This document shows positions 22,948 to 36,306 of a stretch of DNA of 64,000 bases, piece after piece. A model generated the notes under the pieces. The model was not told the DNA's origin, did no database searches, and saw nothing but the letters and a program-made list of their open reading frames with translations. The first letter of the stretch is position 1. Each line of letters begins with the position of its first letter. The DNA is from Physcomitrium patens (lineage: Eukaryota; Streptophyta; Bryopsida; Funariales; Funariaceae): positions 16,270,760 to 16,334,759 of the forward strand of contig NC_037265.1 of NCBI RefSeq assembly GCF_000002425.4, given 5' to 3'. Position numbers and translations under genes: made by a program.

Positions 22948-23258
22948 TGAAGTAAATTACTTACTAAAAGATATTACCTTAGATAAGTTGCTAGTGATCA
23001 AAAAGAGACAAAAGAGTATAAGGAAGTTACTATGGTGGTATGTAGGATTTGTAAGTGGCAGCTAGGTTAAGAAAGAACCTAGGGTTTAGTTGGATGAAGT
23101 AAAAATGGACATAACGTTAATGGAAGTTGCATTGTTAGTTGGCAACCACCACCTATAAGTAAGAAGTATTGGAAGTAAGAATTATCTTACTCTATACTCC
23201 CTTTTAAGTACAATCTTGCTAATACTAAGTATTGTGACTTCAAAGTGCTTGTTCTTCA
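22948..23258 (+). repeat. 3' LTR of copia I
   Basis: 311 bp with TGAAG...CTTCA ends, following the polypurine tract. Its last 116 bases match 16816-16931. Confidence 0.85.
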
Positions 23259-23660
23259 ATAATACGAGGTTAATAAAATAATAAAATTTATCTTTAATTA
23301 ATATATATAAAAATAATTTTAAAAAAAATTACATAAAGACTTTTGGATATTATAATTATATATTGAATAGAGTATGTAAGTACATATCTTTTCTTAAGAT
23401 TTAAAATTTTAAGGTTTAAGGTTTAGAGTTATAAGAATATCCAAGTTTAGGATTTAGGATTTTAGAATTTACTATTTAAAATTTAAGATTATAAGAATGT
23501 CTTATAGATTTTTGATCATAAATTTCTCAGAGTTTATTGTATTTTTGTCCAACTTGAGACTTTGCCATGGCATATATGGCCATAAAGACTTATTCAAATG
23601 TTTAGTTTCTCAAAAATATATATTTAAATTTTTAAAATTTAGAATTTGAAAATCTTAATT
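23259..23660. repeat. Continuation of the 830-bp tandem repeat beyond copia I
   Basis: Bases 23260-23400 match 16003-16190 (ATACGAGGTT versus ATATGAGGTT, then TTATCTTTAATTAATATA). They are followed by another degenerate TTTAGG-like tract at about 23400-23500 and a diverged start of the next unit. Confidence 0.55.
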
Positions 23661-26600
23661 AGGATTTAAAAATCTTAATTAAGGTGTATAGATATAGGAA
23701 TTATTAACATATAAGATCTATATATAGAATTTATAGAGATATATCTTGATTTATTTACTCTATCTAACATTAACAAGTATATCAATGATTGTTGCACTTG
23801 TGAATAAAAATGACTTTAAAATCCCATAGACTAGATCCTACCAGACTTTTGCATGCGTTTGATGTACTTTTTCTATACGATGTCTCTCTCCTTACTCTTG
23901 ATCTTTGGCTTTGATCTTATAATCACAATTCAATATTGACAATGCAATGCCTTTATGCTCTTTTCAAACATCTAATTTCTCGCTTTTCAATGCTACAATC
24001 CTTTGAGCAATACAATTAAAGGCCTGACTATAGGCATTTGGATCTACCAATTTTCTTGCTTTGTTATATCAAAAAAACTTCCATCTTGAACATCACTAGT
24101 TTATTATCGTATTACATATTTTTTTATTTAGAAATACATTGGGCATCTAGTTGTGGAAGGTAGGATTGTGTTTTATAAGTATCTAAGAATCCTAATATAT
24201 TTTATCTTTATAAGAAGAATGCAATTTGAATTTTAATACAAAAGTGCTTAAATTTAATACAAAGTACTCAAAAACACTCTTTTTAGTAATCTTAATTATA
24301 TATAAATTCCAATTGCCTTGTTACTTTGATAATTAGGTAATTTTGAATTTTCTTTATAAATCTTAATCCTAATTAGTAAGTTTTAGCAAGTTGTAGGTCA
24401 TAATCTAACCATCTACTTGGAGCAAAATTTTTCACTCTAATGCCACTATAAATCTTATATATGCTTAAAAAGAATTCATCCCAATTCAACTTATATATCA
24501 TGAAAAAATGGCTGAAAATCACACTGATAATACTTGGCAGCCACCTTGAAAGTTGATACAAATATTCTAGGAGTGCTTTTTCTTTATCCAACTATTAATT
24601 TCAACTCAAAATTGGTATGTAGCTTGATCTTTAAGTCTTTTAATGCCATGCCAAATTTCGCCTTGATCTAGCTAATAGATCTTTAGATATCATAGAAATT
24701 CTATCAAATTTTAAACTGCCAACTTCTGATACCTTCTTGGACCAAAATCCAAATATCTTTTAATTATATTGTTGGATTATTACAAAATTCTATATACATT
24801 TAGCACATCTAATTAACTAAGTATTATCAAATTTTAAACCATAGATGTGACACCAATTTTGCGAATTAGTTTAGAGTGCTAGGTCTAATTGTATTGCATA
24901 AATGCAAAGCTTGACTTTAAAAAATAATTTCTAAATCCAAATAAATCCTAAAAAGCAAAGCCTTTGAAAGAAGATTTAAGCTAGCTCTTGAATTCTAATC
25001 TTTAATCTTCAAATGAAATCCTATTTTATCCTAGGTAATTGTTTTAGTCACTAGAGGTTTGATTTCGACCCTATCTCAGAAATGGTCAACCTTCAGGTAT
25101 CAATCTAACCTATTCTAGGGATTTTTTAGCCCAACCCTACCTTCAACTTTGTCCTAGTATCAACCATGCTAATTATTTCTTTCTTGTAACTTGATTTTAT
25201 GAATTTATGATCTTTCTAAGGTAGTAAAAGAGTCTCTATAGCCTAGAAGGTAAAATTCTTAATCAATCTTCAACCTACTAACTATGAAGGTAAAAAAATA
25301 AATTAAGAGGTTTTTTTAAAAGCCATGTTTAAATATCTTAAATTATTATTAAATTAAAATAATTAGATATTAATTAGAAATTCAATTTTGATTATATTTT
25401 TACTATATAGTCGTATTATAACACGACATCACCCACCATACTTCTTCATGTATATTACCCTCAATGCCATCTTCTCCATGATATTTTTGACCAATTCTTA
25501 TATCTCAGCTTCTAGCAAATTAATGGCAAAAGATAATCTAAAAAGTTTAATATTGTTGATCGATCTTTCAAGTACACCACCATGATATTGTAAACTTTTG
25601 TTACTATTTTTGTAATAAAAAAGACTGTAGCAAGTTATTTATAAAATTACTTATTATATTCTCTAATTTTTGAAATTTATTTTTCTTACATCTATAGTTG
25701 GACGTTGTTATATGCTTTATTTTTATAAGCAATTTTTTCAAGTATTGATAAAGATTTCTTGACTATGCAAGAAGAGCTCTTTTTAACATCGATAAGGAGG
25801 TTGCTCCCTTGCTTATAGTATATTGACAACAAAGCTACTTTTTCTATGATTATTCTAATATTAATAAGTAGACTGAACTCTATAGAATGGCAATACAAAT
25901 ACATAACAATCTTGTACATTCTAAAATCTATAATGACACAATACAATTCCTACCTTCAAAAATTAAAACCTTGAAGCAACTTGAAAAATCAATATATTCC
26001 AATGCCAACTTCATCAACTAAATTATCTATTTGCAATATCAAAAATTCAAGCTCTAATTAGATTTTGCTTAATATATTGAACTTTTAAACCTTGTACCAT
26101 GATTCATGCTCGATCAAGCATTTCTCAATTCTTTCGACCTCTTCAATATTATTTCATAATTTTATGCTCAATTAAGCATTGCAATGCCTATGGCAATATG
26201 CTCCATTCATTTCCTATCTCTTAGCATCGTGCTCATTGCCATCAATATTAACTCCCTTGACAACCACCTTTCTTGTTATTACATGAGTCGATTCTTTTTT
26301 GCTTGCCTATCTACTGATTTATTTTGTGCTAGGCCTTAGAAGAAAGCAATAATAGCAAACAAAGGTGATTAGTTCCAATTGGCAAACATGCATCAAGCAA
26401 TTTTCAAGGCATGCATAGGACAACATACTTTATTTTGTTGAAGTCCATAACATGATTTTTAAGCACAAAGAAGCCATAAGAGAAAGGCAAAGAGTGCAAT
26501 AGGAGAAAAGAAGAGGATTGGAGATAGAGCAAAAATATGGAAGGAAATTCAAGTGGGAAGCGACCCTCAAGGACGAGGAGTCGCAATTAAAGATAAAACC

Positions 26601-26896
26601 AAAGCAACACAAAGGAAGGATGGGCAGAAAGAATAGAGGCTCTTAAAGAAAAGACACAGGCAATCTGAAGAGTAGATATTTACATACATCCGTGTAAGTG
26701 TGCAAAGGCACATTTTGCAAGAGATGGCAATAGCATATCTACATGTAGATGTGGATGGCATAAGGGCAAGGCATAGATACTATCCAACTTTGTCATACTG
26801 AGGCAAGCTTGGACTCAAATTTAGAACCAATTTAAGAAAAAGAATGTACGCTATTTCCTCTCTTTGTCCTTTGTGTGTGTATGTATGTATGTGTGT

Positions 26897-26929
<33 letters not shown>

Positions 26930-27829
26930 TCATAGTCCAAATTTTCTTGTGCCTTCTATGCTTGTATTATTTTTAATAATATTACTGCATAAGACAAAAT
27001 CAAATACAACTTGGAGCATCTAATAGCTATGTTATATAATTATTTAACATAAATGCAACAAAAAACATTGTCACTTTGTTAGCCACTGTTATTTTGATTA
27101 TAAAGATTACTTAGATTAGAAACACATATGGTTATAATACCCATTGCAATTAAAGACTACCTTAGACTCGATGGTCTCATGATACAAGGACTTCTAGTAT
27201 CATCTTTAGTTCTAGAAATTCATAAAATCTGAGACTCTAATATCTTGTCATGTTCATCCATCTTCAGTTTCAACAACATAAGATTTTAGTTCTTAAAGCA
27301 TAAAATTCTAATGCAATTTTCATAGACAATATATTAGAATTCCATCACTCTCGACATGTGAATATAATGTAAATAAAAATAGTAAGTATATCAGTATTAT
27401 TTTAGCCTCAACTTCTCCAAGTACTTCAGATTTTGTGCCCCCATTTTTTCAGACTCCATTATTTTTGAATACCAAAGCTTGAGTAAATTTTATATATGAA
27501 TGATCAATTAAAGTAACCATTCAACTATCAAAAACTTTAATTCTTGTCACAATTGCAATGAATATAATATGGTATTCTATGATGCTCAAAAATTATAAAT
27601 TTATTTCAAATTATTTGTAATTTATTAAATTATTAGTTGACTTTATAAGAATATTAACTTTTTTTAGAGCTTTTGAGGTCTCATTTTCTATACAATGAAC
27701 ATCTTTTATGGTTAATCCATGCCATTCATTAAACCAATTGAAACATTCATAGTGACCTTTCAATAAGATTTCTTTGTGCATTAAGACTCCTACAAAGATG
27801 TATCTCAATTCTTATATTTTATAATTAAA
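23661..27829. other. AT-rich gene-free region
   Basis: No gene is recognised. Open frames are at most 85 codons with no motif. A purine-rich, less AT-rich block lies at about 26330-26760, followed by a GT/ATGT run and a 31-base T tract (26872-26928). A minus-strand frame of 65 codons at 27611-27808 may be an old retroelement piece but matches nothing I can name. Confidence 0.4.
26872..26928. repeat. GT/ATGT microsatellite and poly-T
   Basis: A GT run, an ATGT run and then 31 T. On the minus strand this would be a poly-A tail followed by a simple repeat, so a LINE/SINE 3' end is possible, though no body is recognised. Confidence 0.6.
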
Positions 27830-28371
27830 TGTCAAGGACACAAATTAGAAGAAGCATAAAGTCATAGAATCTGCGTCAAAAAGAAAGTAATAAAATAGAA
27901 AAAAATATGTATATTTAAAGAAGAATTGGAATGACTATTACCAAAGACTAGAAAACATAAGATTCTTAAAATTAGACTAAAAACCAAGAAAGGAGTTGAC
28001 AAGAGTGAGGAAGGCCTCACTCTTGCTTCTATATATACTACTTAAGTAAAGAATATGTGGAGATATACTATAGGACCTCTAATATATGTCCAACTTATAG
28101 GACACATGTCTAATTTGCAAAGGAAGTTTTCTAGGTGTACGCCATATGTCCAACTTGTACTACAAGTAGTCAACATGTCAATATGTGGCCTCCTTATTGG
28201 CCAAATTTTTAACCTATCAATCACCTATAGACATGTATAAAAGCAAAGCAACATCTATAAAGCTTCTAGAAAGCTTTCTACAAGATATTAACATATTTCT
28301 CTACTTTGACTTACTTCTACCTATTCTTATTATTTAGATAATTATTAAGATAAATATGCATGTCCATGATA
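27830..28371 (-). repeat. 3' LTR of chromovirus B
   Basis: 542 bp, closely matching 36307-36851. It contains TTGACAAGAGTG (27996-28007) beside the TATA-like box, the presumed transcript-start arm. Confidence 0.85.
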
Positions 28372-28390
28372 TTACCCCCTCTTCTAGGGA
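28372..28390 (-). other. Polypurine tract, chromovirus B
   Basis: In element sense, an A/G run (GAAGAGGGGG followed by TAA) abuts the 3' LTR, as needed to prime plus-strand synthesis. Copy C has the same at 52593-52611. Confidence 0.7.
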
Positions 28391-30205
28391 TGAGTTCCAC
28401 GAGGAGCAATGATTATATGTAGATGAAGTTCAAGATTCACCAAATTGTATTTGTCATATATTTTGATCTTTATTCTCTTTGAAGGTAGTTGATAGGTTCT
28501 TTCAACCATCAATAATGTTCCATGTCAGGACAAGAAGACCAACTTGATATTTGATTATTATTGAGGCCTTCATAACTTCCTTCAAAAAAAATATTAACAA
28601 TACCATTAGGAATGGTTTCTATCTCTAAAAGTATCACTAAACACCAAGAGTCCCTTCGAAGGTCATGGTACGAAACACATTATATTTTGCTATCTATTCA
28701 AGGAAGAATATGTTGTTTTTGAGGATCTTCATTTCAATTTCATCATCTCGAAGGTTGTGATAGCCATAATGTCTTGTCTAATAGCTCAACAAATGATAGC
28801 TCTTTAATTGAATCTGTTGGTTGTTGATTCTCCATCTCCTAAGCACTAAAAAATCTAAAGAAATAATAATATAAGTTAAAATGAAATCTCTATTAGGCTT
28901 GCTTCACTTTATATCAAAAAATTTCTTGACTCTTCATCTTAGTTTTGATGGATGTCATTGATGAAAAGCTTTAACTTTGGCTCATGTATTTGCTAGATTC
29001 CTAGACGAATTCCATTTGCATTCATTAATGTCATATCCATACCAATGTACTAGATATTTTAACCTATTTTGGCATTGCCTTGAATCTAAGACTTCTTCCA
29101 CTTCAAATTCTTTATTATTCTCCACTTCTATAGGAGGTGGTGGCATTTATCTCCTTCTTTGTATATCCATTGTCTTATATTGCTTAAGTAAAGACACATA
29201 GAATACATGATGGATTTTTATAGACTTTGGCAGGTATAATCAATAAGCAATTGGATTGATCTGTTTACAAATGGGAAATAATCAAAGCCTATGGTAATCC
29301 AGCTTGTCAAAAAGATGAATAATTTTAATATTATGACAAAGTAACCATACCTTATTCCCCACATAGAATTGAATTTGTTCCTTGTAATAGACATTTGTAT
29401 TGGTTTTTTTGTCGTTCTTGAGTTTCTTTTAATTGTACCTTCATTGTTGCATGTAGCTCTAACGATTAATTTTTCACATCTACCGTACAGAATTATCAAC
29501 TTTTAAAAAGTCAAAAGTATCTAATTATCAATGATAATCATAATTGGCAAAGAAATATGTTTATTGAATAGAAGAATGTACCAAATTATTGTAAGCAAAC
29601 TCTGCCAATGGTAAAAGAATTGTACAATCATCTTGTTGATAGTTAATGGTATATATCAAATATTACTTTGAAACTTGATTTACCTATTTTGTTTGATCAT
29701 CAATTTGAGGGTGAAAAGTTGAAGATCGTTTTATATCTACCTCCAATATTTTGAAAAGATTTCTCCAAAATATTGATAAAAACTGTATTCTTCTGTCTGA
29801 TATAATATCTTTTGGTAATCTATGATAGCAATAGATGTTATCAAAGAAGAATTTAGTTATTTTTTAACTTGTAATAGATTTTGTATATAATAAAAAATGT
29901 GCCATCTTGGTAAAATGATCTACAATCATGAATATGGAATCATATGAACTTGAAATTAGAAGATCCGTGATAAAATCTAAAGAAATAAAAGTCCATGGTT
30001 GTTCTAGAATAGGTAATGATTGGAAGAGTCTATAAGGTCGATGATGAGGAGTTTTTGATCTTGAACAAATATCACATGTCTGCACAAATTCTTTAAAGCC
30101 TTCTACATTTGAAGCCACCAAAAATATCAGGATATAAGCTCCAAAGTCTTATTATATCCAAAATATCTTATTGCAAGGAAATTGTGATAAGCTTTAAGAG
30201 GACGT

Positions 30206-31535
30206 TGTCATGTGGCGTGATTTGCAATATAGAAATACATAGGGTATGTAATTGTAGAGAGTTTAGCTTTGGCTTATATATGATGTCTTAGCTCCCAAAA
30301 ATCCCTTTATTTGTATAAAAGTTTAAAATATAACAAAATCCTTCAAAACATTTTTTTCTTACAAAATATATTTTTATCCTAAACTTTGAAAATTCATATC
30401 TCTTGATCCAACCATTCAATTTTTTTAAAATTTCTATGTGACATAAATTTTATCCTTAAACTTTATCACAAAAAAAATGAATTATAAATTTTTTTCCAAT
30501 CTTTAGGCATCTTAGAAATCTTAGCAAGTGCTCTAAATCCTAATCTACAAGCACCCAAAAACTATTTTCTTCATATCTCAAAAATCTAGAATCCAAATTC
30601 CAAAAAACTTGTATATATAATTTGATTACATGAAAATATATATTTTTAGAAATATTTAGCCAAAATCTTATCAAATTGCATAAGATATAGCTTAAAATAC
30701 AACTAGTAGTAATTTGGATCACTTACTACCTTCAGATTTACAAGCGTTGATTTCAATCTTCAATATCTCCTCTATTTAAACTTAAAATCCATTATGCAAT
30801 ATGCCAAAAATATAGCTGAGAGAGTGCTATCTCTAACTCTAGTCACCGATCCTCTATTCCTTTCTATAAGCATGTGTTATATCTAAAAGAGTGATAGTAG
30901 GTACAAAATCAACACCTCTATTTTGAGTACCTATATCTCTTTCATAAAAATTCCAAATGACTCAAAATTTGCACCAAAACCATAGTCAAAATTTTAAACT
31001 TGCTGATCTTATCCTCCAAAGCTCAAATGCCCTTGAAAGACTAACCCTAATCCCTAATATGGCCTTGGACAGCCTCCTTGAAGCCCATTGGTCATGATTT
31101 TTGACCAATAAGAATGGAGATTTTCATCATCCATCTCCATTCATCTATATGGATGCCCTAACTTCTTTTTTTTGCTACCAAGACCCCTCTCCAGTCATTT
31201 TTTTTTTATAAGATTTATATAATATATGTCCTAAATATCAAATAATAGAAATAAAATAAGACTTTAAGGGTCACAAATATCTTACAAAGGTGACTCTAAA
31301 TGTTTAAAAGTTACTACTAATAAGTTCAACTTCAAAGTCACTATCAAAAGAAAATAAAGTTATATAAATTCTAATAGTAGCCTTTTTAAATAATCTCTTT
31401 CTGAGGTAGTAATCTATCCACATCTTATAATTAAAAAAAATCCACTAACATAGCTCTCACCATGTTGTCTACTATATTGTGTATTAAATATATAAATATA
31501 TTATTTTCACATAGTAGCCAAACCACAACATGACA
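30206..31535 (-). mobile_element. Solo LTR B1 (E/D-like family) in integrase of chromovirus B
   Basis: 1330 bp with exact inverted ends TGTCATGT...ACATGACA, flanked by ACGT on both sides (30202-30205 and 31536-31539). Comparison with uninterrupted copy C near 54418 confirms the junction. It carries the same interior as B2 and C'. Confidence 0.85.
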
Positions 31536-32704
31536 ACGTAATCGTGCTTTTTTTTTTGGAACATATAAGCATCCTTCAAAATAAAGTAGGTTTTTCTTAA
31601 ATTCAAATTTGGAAGGATTTTGAGACTTAGAAGAATTGTTTTTAATATCATGAAGAAGAAGGTTTGAAGACATACTTACTTAGATCTTCTTAAGAAAGTC
31701 AAATCAATAGTCAATGTTGATTTCATTGTTTAGATATTAAATTATTTTGGCTTCAGTAAAATTCTCTTTTGTTAGTCAAAATCTGCTTTTCTTTCTTTTG
31801 GTGTAAGATAAGAATATTTAGAAAAGGCATCAAACAAACCTTGTTATTTTCTTAGCTGATAAGTAATATTAAATTTGAATCTTGATAAAGACATACTCCA
31901 ACGAGCTTGACAATGATTCAACACATGTTGTCATGAAATATTTGAGGTTCTTGTGATCTGTATATATGGTGACTGGACTTGAAGGGCCTTCTAAATAATG
32001 ATGCCATTCTTAAAAAGAATCCATAATTGCAAGAAGTTCCTTATCATGGATCTCATAATTAATCTCAACTGTTGAAAATTTTCTTGAATAAAAAGCTACT
32101 AGATGAAATTTTTCATCTGTTCCTATTTGTGATAAGATTGCATCAAAGGTAAAGTCAGATGCATTTGTCTCCATAAAAAATGCTTTAAAAAAGTCAACAC
32201 AATATAGGATTGGTGCAAAAGTAAAAGCTTTCTTCAAAACTTCAAATGATGCTTTTGCTTCTTCACTCTACTCAAGCTTATCTTTACAAGTTAAGCATAT
32301 AAGTAGCACTGTATGTTAAAAAAAATTCTTGATGAAGATCCGATAGTAATTGACAAATCCCCAAAAGCATTGTATATCTCTTATTGTTTTTTGAGACTTC
32401 TAGTCCATGATTGTGTAAACTTTTTTAGGATCCATCATTAGACCATTATTTGAAATGATGTATCATAAGAGGTCAACTTGAGTAATGTGGAATATATTCT
32501 TTTCTATCTTAGTGTATAATCCCTTATCTCTAAGTTTTTATAACACACGATGAACATAAACTTCATATTCTTTTACATCGTTAGAGTAGATTAACATATC
32601 ATCTAAGTAGTAAACAAAAAAATCATCTAGAAATTCATATAAAACATCATTCATAAGATGTTGAAAAGTAGCTAGTGCATTCATGAGTCCAAAAGGCATG
32701 ACAT

Positions 32705-34031
32705 TGTCGTATGACGTGATTTGCTATCTAAGAATATATTAGATATCTAGCTATAGAGAGTTTAGCTTAAACCTTTATATGAATCTTATCTTAGCTTCCA
32801 AAACTCCTTTGATTTGCATAAAACTCAAAATATAATAAAATCCCTTTAAAATATATTTTTCATGCGAAGAGTTTTTTCGTTCCAAACTTTAGAAATTCAT
32901 AACACTTGATCTAGCTATTTAGTTTGTGTCAGATTTATAGGATGGGTAGAAGTCACCATTAAATTTTATCACAAAAAAATCAACTACAAATTCACTTTTG
33001 ATCTGTTGGCATCTAAGAAATCCTAACAGATGCTCTAAACCCTAATTTACAAGCACTTGAGCACTATTTTCTGAATATCTCAAGAATCCAATATCCAAAA
33101 GTCATCAAACTTATATTTAACATTTATTAACATAAATTTATACATTTTCTAAAATTTTGAGCCAAAATCTTGTCAAATTGCACAAGATATAGCTTAAGAC
33201 ACAACCACTAGTAAATCAGGTCATGTACTACCCTTAAAGTGCATGCGCCGACTTCAAAATCCAATAACTCCATCCCAACTTGAAATCTAGCAAGCAGTAT
33301 GCAAAAAGTGTAGTTGCAGAAATGCTCTCTCCAGTCGCAATTGCCGATCCTCAATTGCCTTTTGTACATATGCGTTATGCCAAAAAAAGTGATAGAAGCT
33401 TTTAAATCAATACCTTAACTTTGAGTGCCTATATCTCTTTTATATAAACTCCAAATCATATAAGATTTGCACCAAAATCATAGCCAAAATCCTAAACTTG
33501 CTGATTGTAGCCTTCAAAGCTTGATTTGCCTCGAAAAACTAACCCTAATCTCTAATATGGCCTCAGGCAGCCTCCTCAAAGCCTATTGGTCATGATTTTT
33601 GACCAATATGAATGGAGATTTTTATCATCCATCTCCATTTATCTATATTGGTGCCTTAATTACTCCCTTTGCTACCAAAATCCTTCTTCAATCCTTTTTC
33701 CTATAAGATTTACATATTTTATGCTCTAAACATCAAATAAAAGAATCAAAATAAGTTTCAAAGGTCACTAATGTCTAACAAAGGTGATTCTAAATATTTA
33801 GAAGTTACTACCAACCAAAACCAATCTTAAAAGCCACTATCAAAAGAAAATTAAAGTTATATAAATTCTATAGTAATCTTTTTAAATAACCTCTTCTCAA
33901 CGTAATAATCAAATTATATTCTTTAACCAACTAAAATCTACTAACATGGCTCTCACCATGTTACTTAGTAAATTATATATTAAGTACATAATTATATTAT
34001 TTTCATATAGTAGTCGAACAACAATACGACA
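32705..34031 (-). mobile_element. Solo LTR B2 (E/D-like family) in reverse transcriptase of chromovirus B
   Basis: 1327 bp with ends TGTCGTAT...ATACGACA, flanked by ACAT on both sides (32701-32704 and 34032-34035). Copy C near 55590 shows the intact target (GACATTGTATTC). It is close to B1 in length and sequence. Confidence 0.85.
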
Positions 34032-36292
34032 ACATTATATTCAAAATATCCATACCTTATTTGAAATGTAATCCTCCATTCATCTCCTTCTTTAATGTGG
34101 ATCAAATTGCAAACTAATTGTAGATCTATTTTTACATAGGTCTTAGCTTAATTTAATTGATTAAGAAATCTAGATATCAAAGGTAGAGGATATCTATTCT
34201 TGATGGTAAACTTCTTGAGTCTTCAATAATCTACACACATTTATAATGATCCATCATTTTTCTTCACAAATAAGATAAGAGGTCTTGTAGGAGATTTTGA
34301 ATGGCATATGAAATTCTTGGCCTAGTTCTTATTAATGTACTTCTTGAGTTTTGCCAACTCATTTTGTAATAAATTATAGATTGAACCAAATGGCAACTGA
34401 ATTCCTTCTTTAAGATCAATTCAGCAATCATATTGAAGATGCTCCTAGAGAATATCTGCATTCTTTTTCTCAAAAATATCTTAAAAAACTTAATATTGAT
34501 TTGGAATTTCACTTGAAATCTTTCCATCATTTAAAATGGATGTGGCATAAATAATAAAATACAATCCTTCTTTTGCAACATACAAAAAAGATTTTGTACC
34601 TAGAAGTATAGATTTGACTATACTAGACTCTTGGCTTTCTATTAGATTAGGAAAATTCTCAATGATGTTCAAAGAAAAGTTAAGTTCATAAGAAATCTAA
34701 TCTATCATTGGATTATACTTTTCTAGCCATGATAAATCTAAAATAACTAGATTAGAGGGAGATCTATTTATATTAAAAATTACGCAACTATTATGACCAT
34801 TTATTACTATATCTATAGAAAGTGTTTCATGAATAACATCTCTTGAAGATAATGGATGACCATCTATGACTTCTACATATACGGATTTAGTTTTTTGTAG
34901 TAATTGTATATTATGAGTTTTAAAACATTCTTCATCTAAAAAACAAGTAGAGGGTCTTTAATCTATTTAGGCAAAGGCTTTGTGGTTATTAGATTCTAAA
35001 TGCACATCTATTATAAAATAAAGAGAGGGTTTTTGAGGAGAGAATAGGACCTTCATTAGAAATTGTATAAGATTCCAGCTGCATGGTCCCTATTGTAGCT
35101 GGACAAATTTATTTTTCGACATGTTTTCATCTTTGATAGTAGTACTCCTTATTTTATAGTTGTGTCATTTATTTGGATAATTTTGAGTAGTGTACTTAGC
35201 TTCTCTATAATATAAACTTAGTCATTTTTGATAATGACGAGTCTTTTCTTGTTTGGTAAGAGATTTAAAATGTACTCTATTAATTTGCATGACTTTTACT
35301 TCCAAATGCTTAGATTGAAAATTTATTAGTATTGACATTGAATTGTAATAACGTTGAGGTTCTCTTATGTGATTCTCAGATCAAAAACTCAAAAAGTCGA
35401 TTGTCACATTTCACAGCAAAGTCAATTATTTGACTCAATGTCTGAGGATCACGTAAATTGAGCATCAATTTCTTTACTTTATATTGTAATTTATTGAAAA
35501 ATTGGCTGATGAATGCTGCATCATCCCACTTGATATTTGTCGCTAATTGTCAAAATTATAAAGCATATAATATCATTGATCAATTACCTTATCGCAAGTT
35601 ACAAAACTTGTTGGTTGTAACACGGATTGCATCATGTTTTCCATACATAGATCAAAACTCCACTAAGAATGCTCCCAAATTATCTAATATTGGATCAAGT
35701 CATTTAAGAAATGATGAAAACCATAATAAAGTAGAATCTAAAAGTAATATTTTAATAAACCTGACTTATGATTCTTGAATTGGATAACTTTGAGGTTGTA
35801 GTTCAATCACCAATTGTACCTAATTGATGAATCTTCAAAACTTAGATCTTGTGCCATCAAACTTCTCAAGCAATCTAATTTTTGGTTCTTTGAAACTTGA
35901 ATGATATTCTATTGTAGAAATAGTAATATGATTTGGTGTAGATGTTGAAGCAACTCCAATCATCTCTATATCTTCATTGCTTGATAATCTTATTGCTCCT
36001 TGTGGTAGAAGAGTGAGTTGATGTATTGTAAGTATTAATTCTCTCATTTGCTCTTCCATTTGAGTCATTGCATTCTTCATTTCAGCAAGCTTTGCTATGC
36101 TAGTACAATAAAAAGAAAGGTGTCTATTCTCACAAAATATAATGCTCAAGAATCAAGATTTTTTTTTTTTTCTAAAAACAATATCAGTTTAGAAGAGGGT
36201 AATCTATAACTTCTAATATGCTTATGTCTTATCAAGAATAAGGGATAATCCATTTTTAATCAAGAAAAGACAAAGCTTTAATATTGTATGCA

Positions 36293-36304
36293 CACTCTTG
36301 TCAA
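36293..36304 (-). other. Putative self-priming primer-binding site, chromovirus B
   Basis: The plus strand reads CACTCTTGTCAA, ending two bases before the 5' LTR. It is exactly complementary, in element sense, to the presumed transcript start in the LTR (plus strand TTGACAAGAGTG at 36476-36487 and 27996-28007). Confidence 0.55.
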
Positions 36305-36306
36305 TT

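Larger units (their letters stand above)
16816..23258 (+). mobile_element. Decayed Ty1/copia retrotransposon I, with nested solo LTR H1
   Basis: The gag-protease-integrase-RT-RNase H order is diagnostic of copia. The 3' LTR is 22948-23258 (TGAAGT...TTCTTCA), preceded by a GTGGGAGTAT purine tract. The 5' LTR survives only as its last 116 bases (16816-16931). Position 16932 onward (ATAGGTTATGGACCC) is where the primer site should be. Solo LTR H1 splits the frame between integrase and RT. The element inserted into the 830-bp tandem repeat. Confidence 0.9.
28960..36150 (-). pseudogene. Chromovirus B gag-pol remnant
   Basis: The order on the minus strand is gag (35835-36149), zinc knuckle (35177-35218), protease (about 34800-35050), RT (32300-34700, split by B2), RNase H (32010-32237), integrase (29600-31700, split by B1) and chromodomain remnant (28960-29200). 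It is the most damaged copy. In the zinc knuckle all three Cys ligands are lost and both His positions are substituted. The protease triad is D-stop-R at 34955-34963. In RNase H the first catalytic Asp is Asn (METNASDF). Stops and frame breaks are frequent throughout. No part could be functional. Confidence 0.85.

Noticed and set aside
30206..34031. B1 and B2 as the two LTRs of a single nested element
   Set aside because: The sequence between them is contiguous chromovirus RNase H and RT matching copy C, and each LTR has its own 4-bp duplication.
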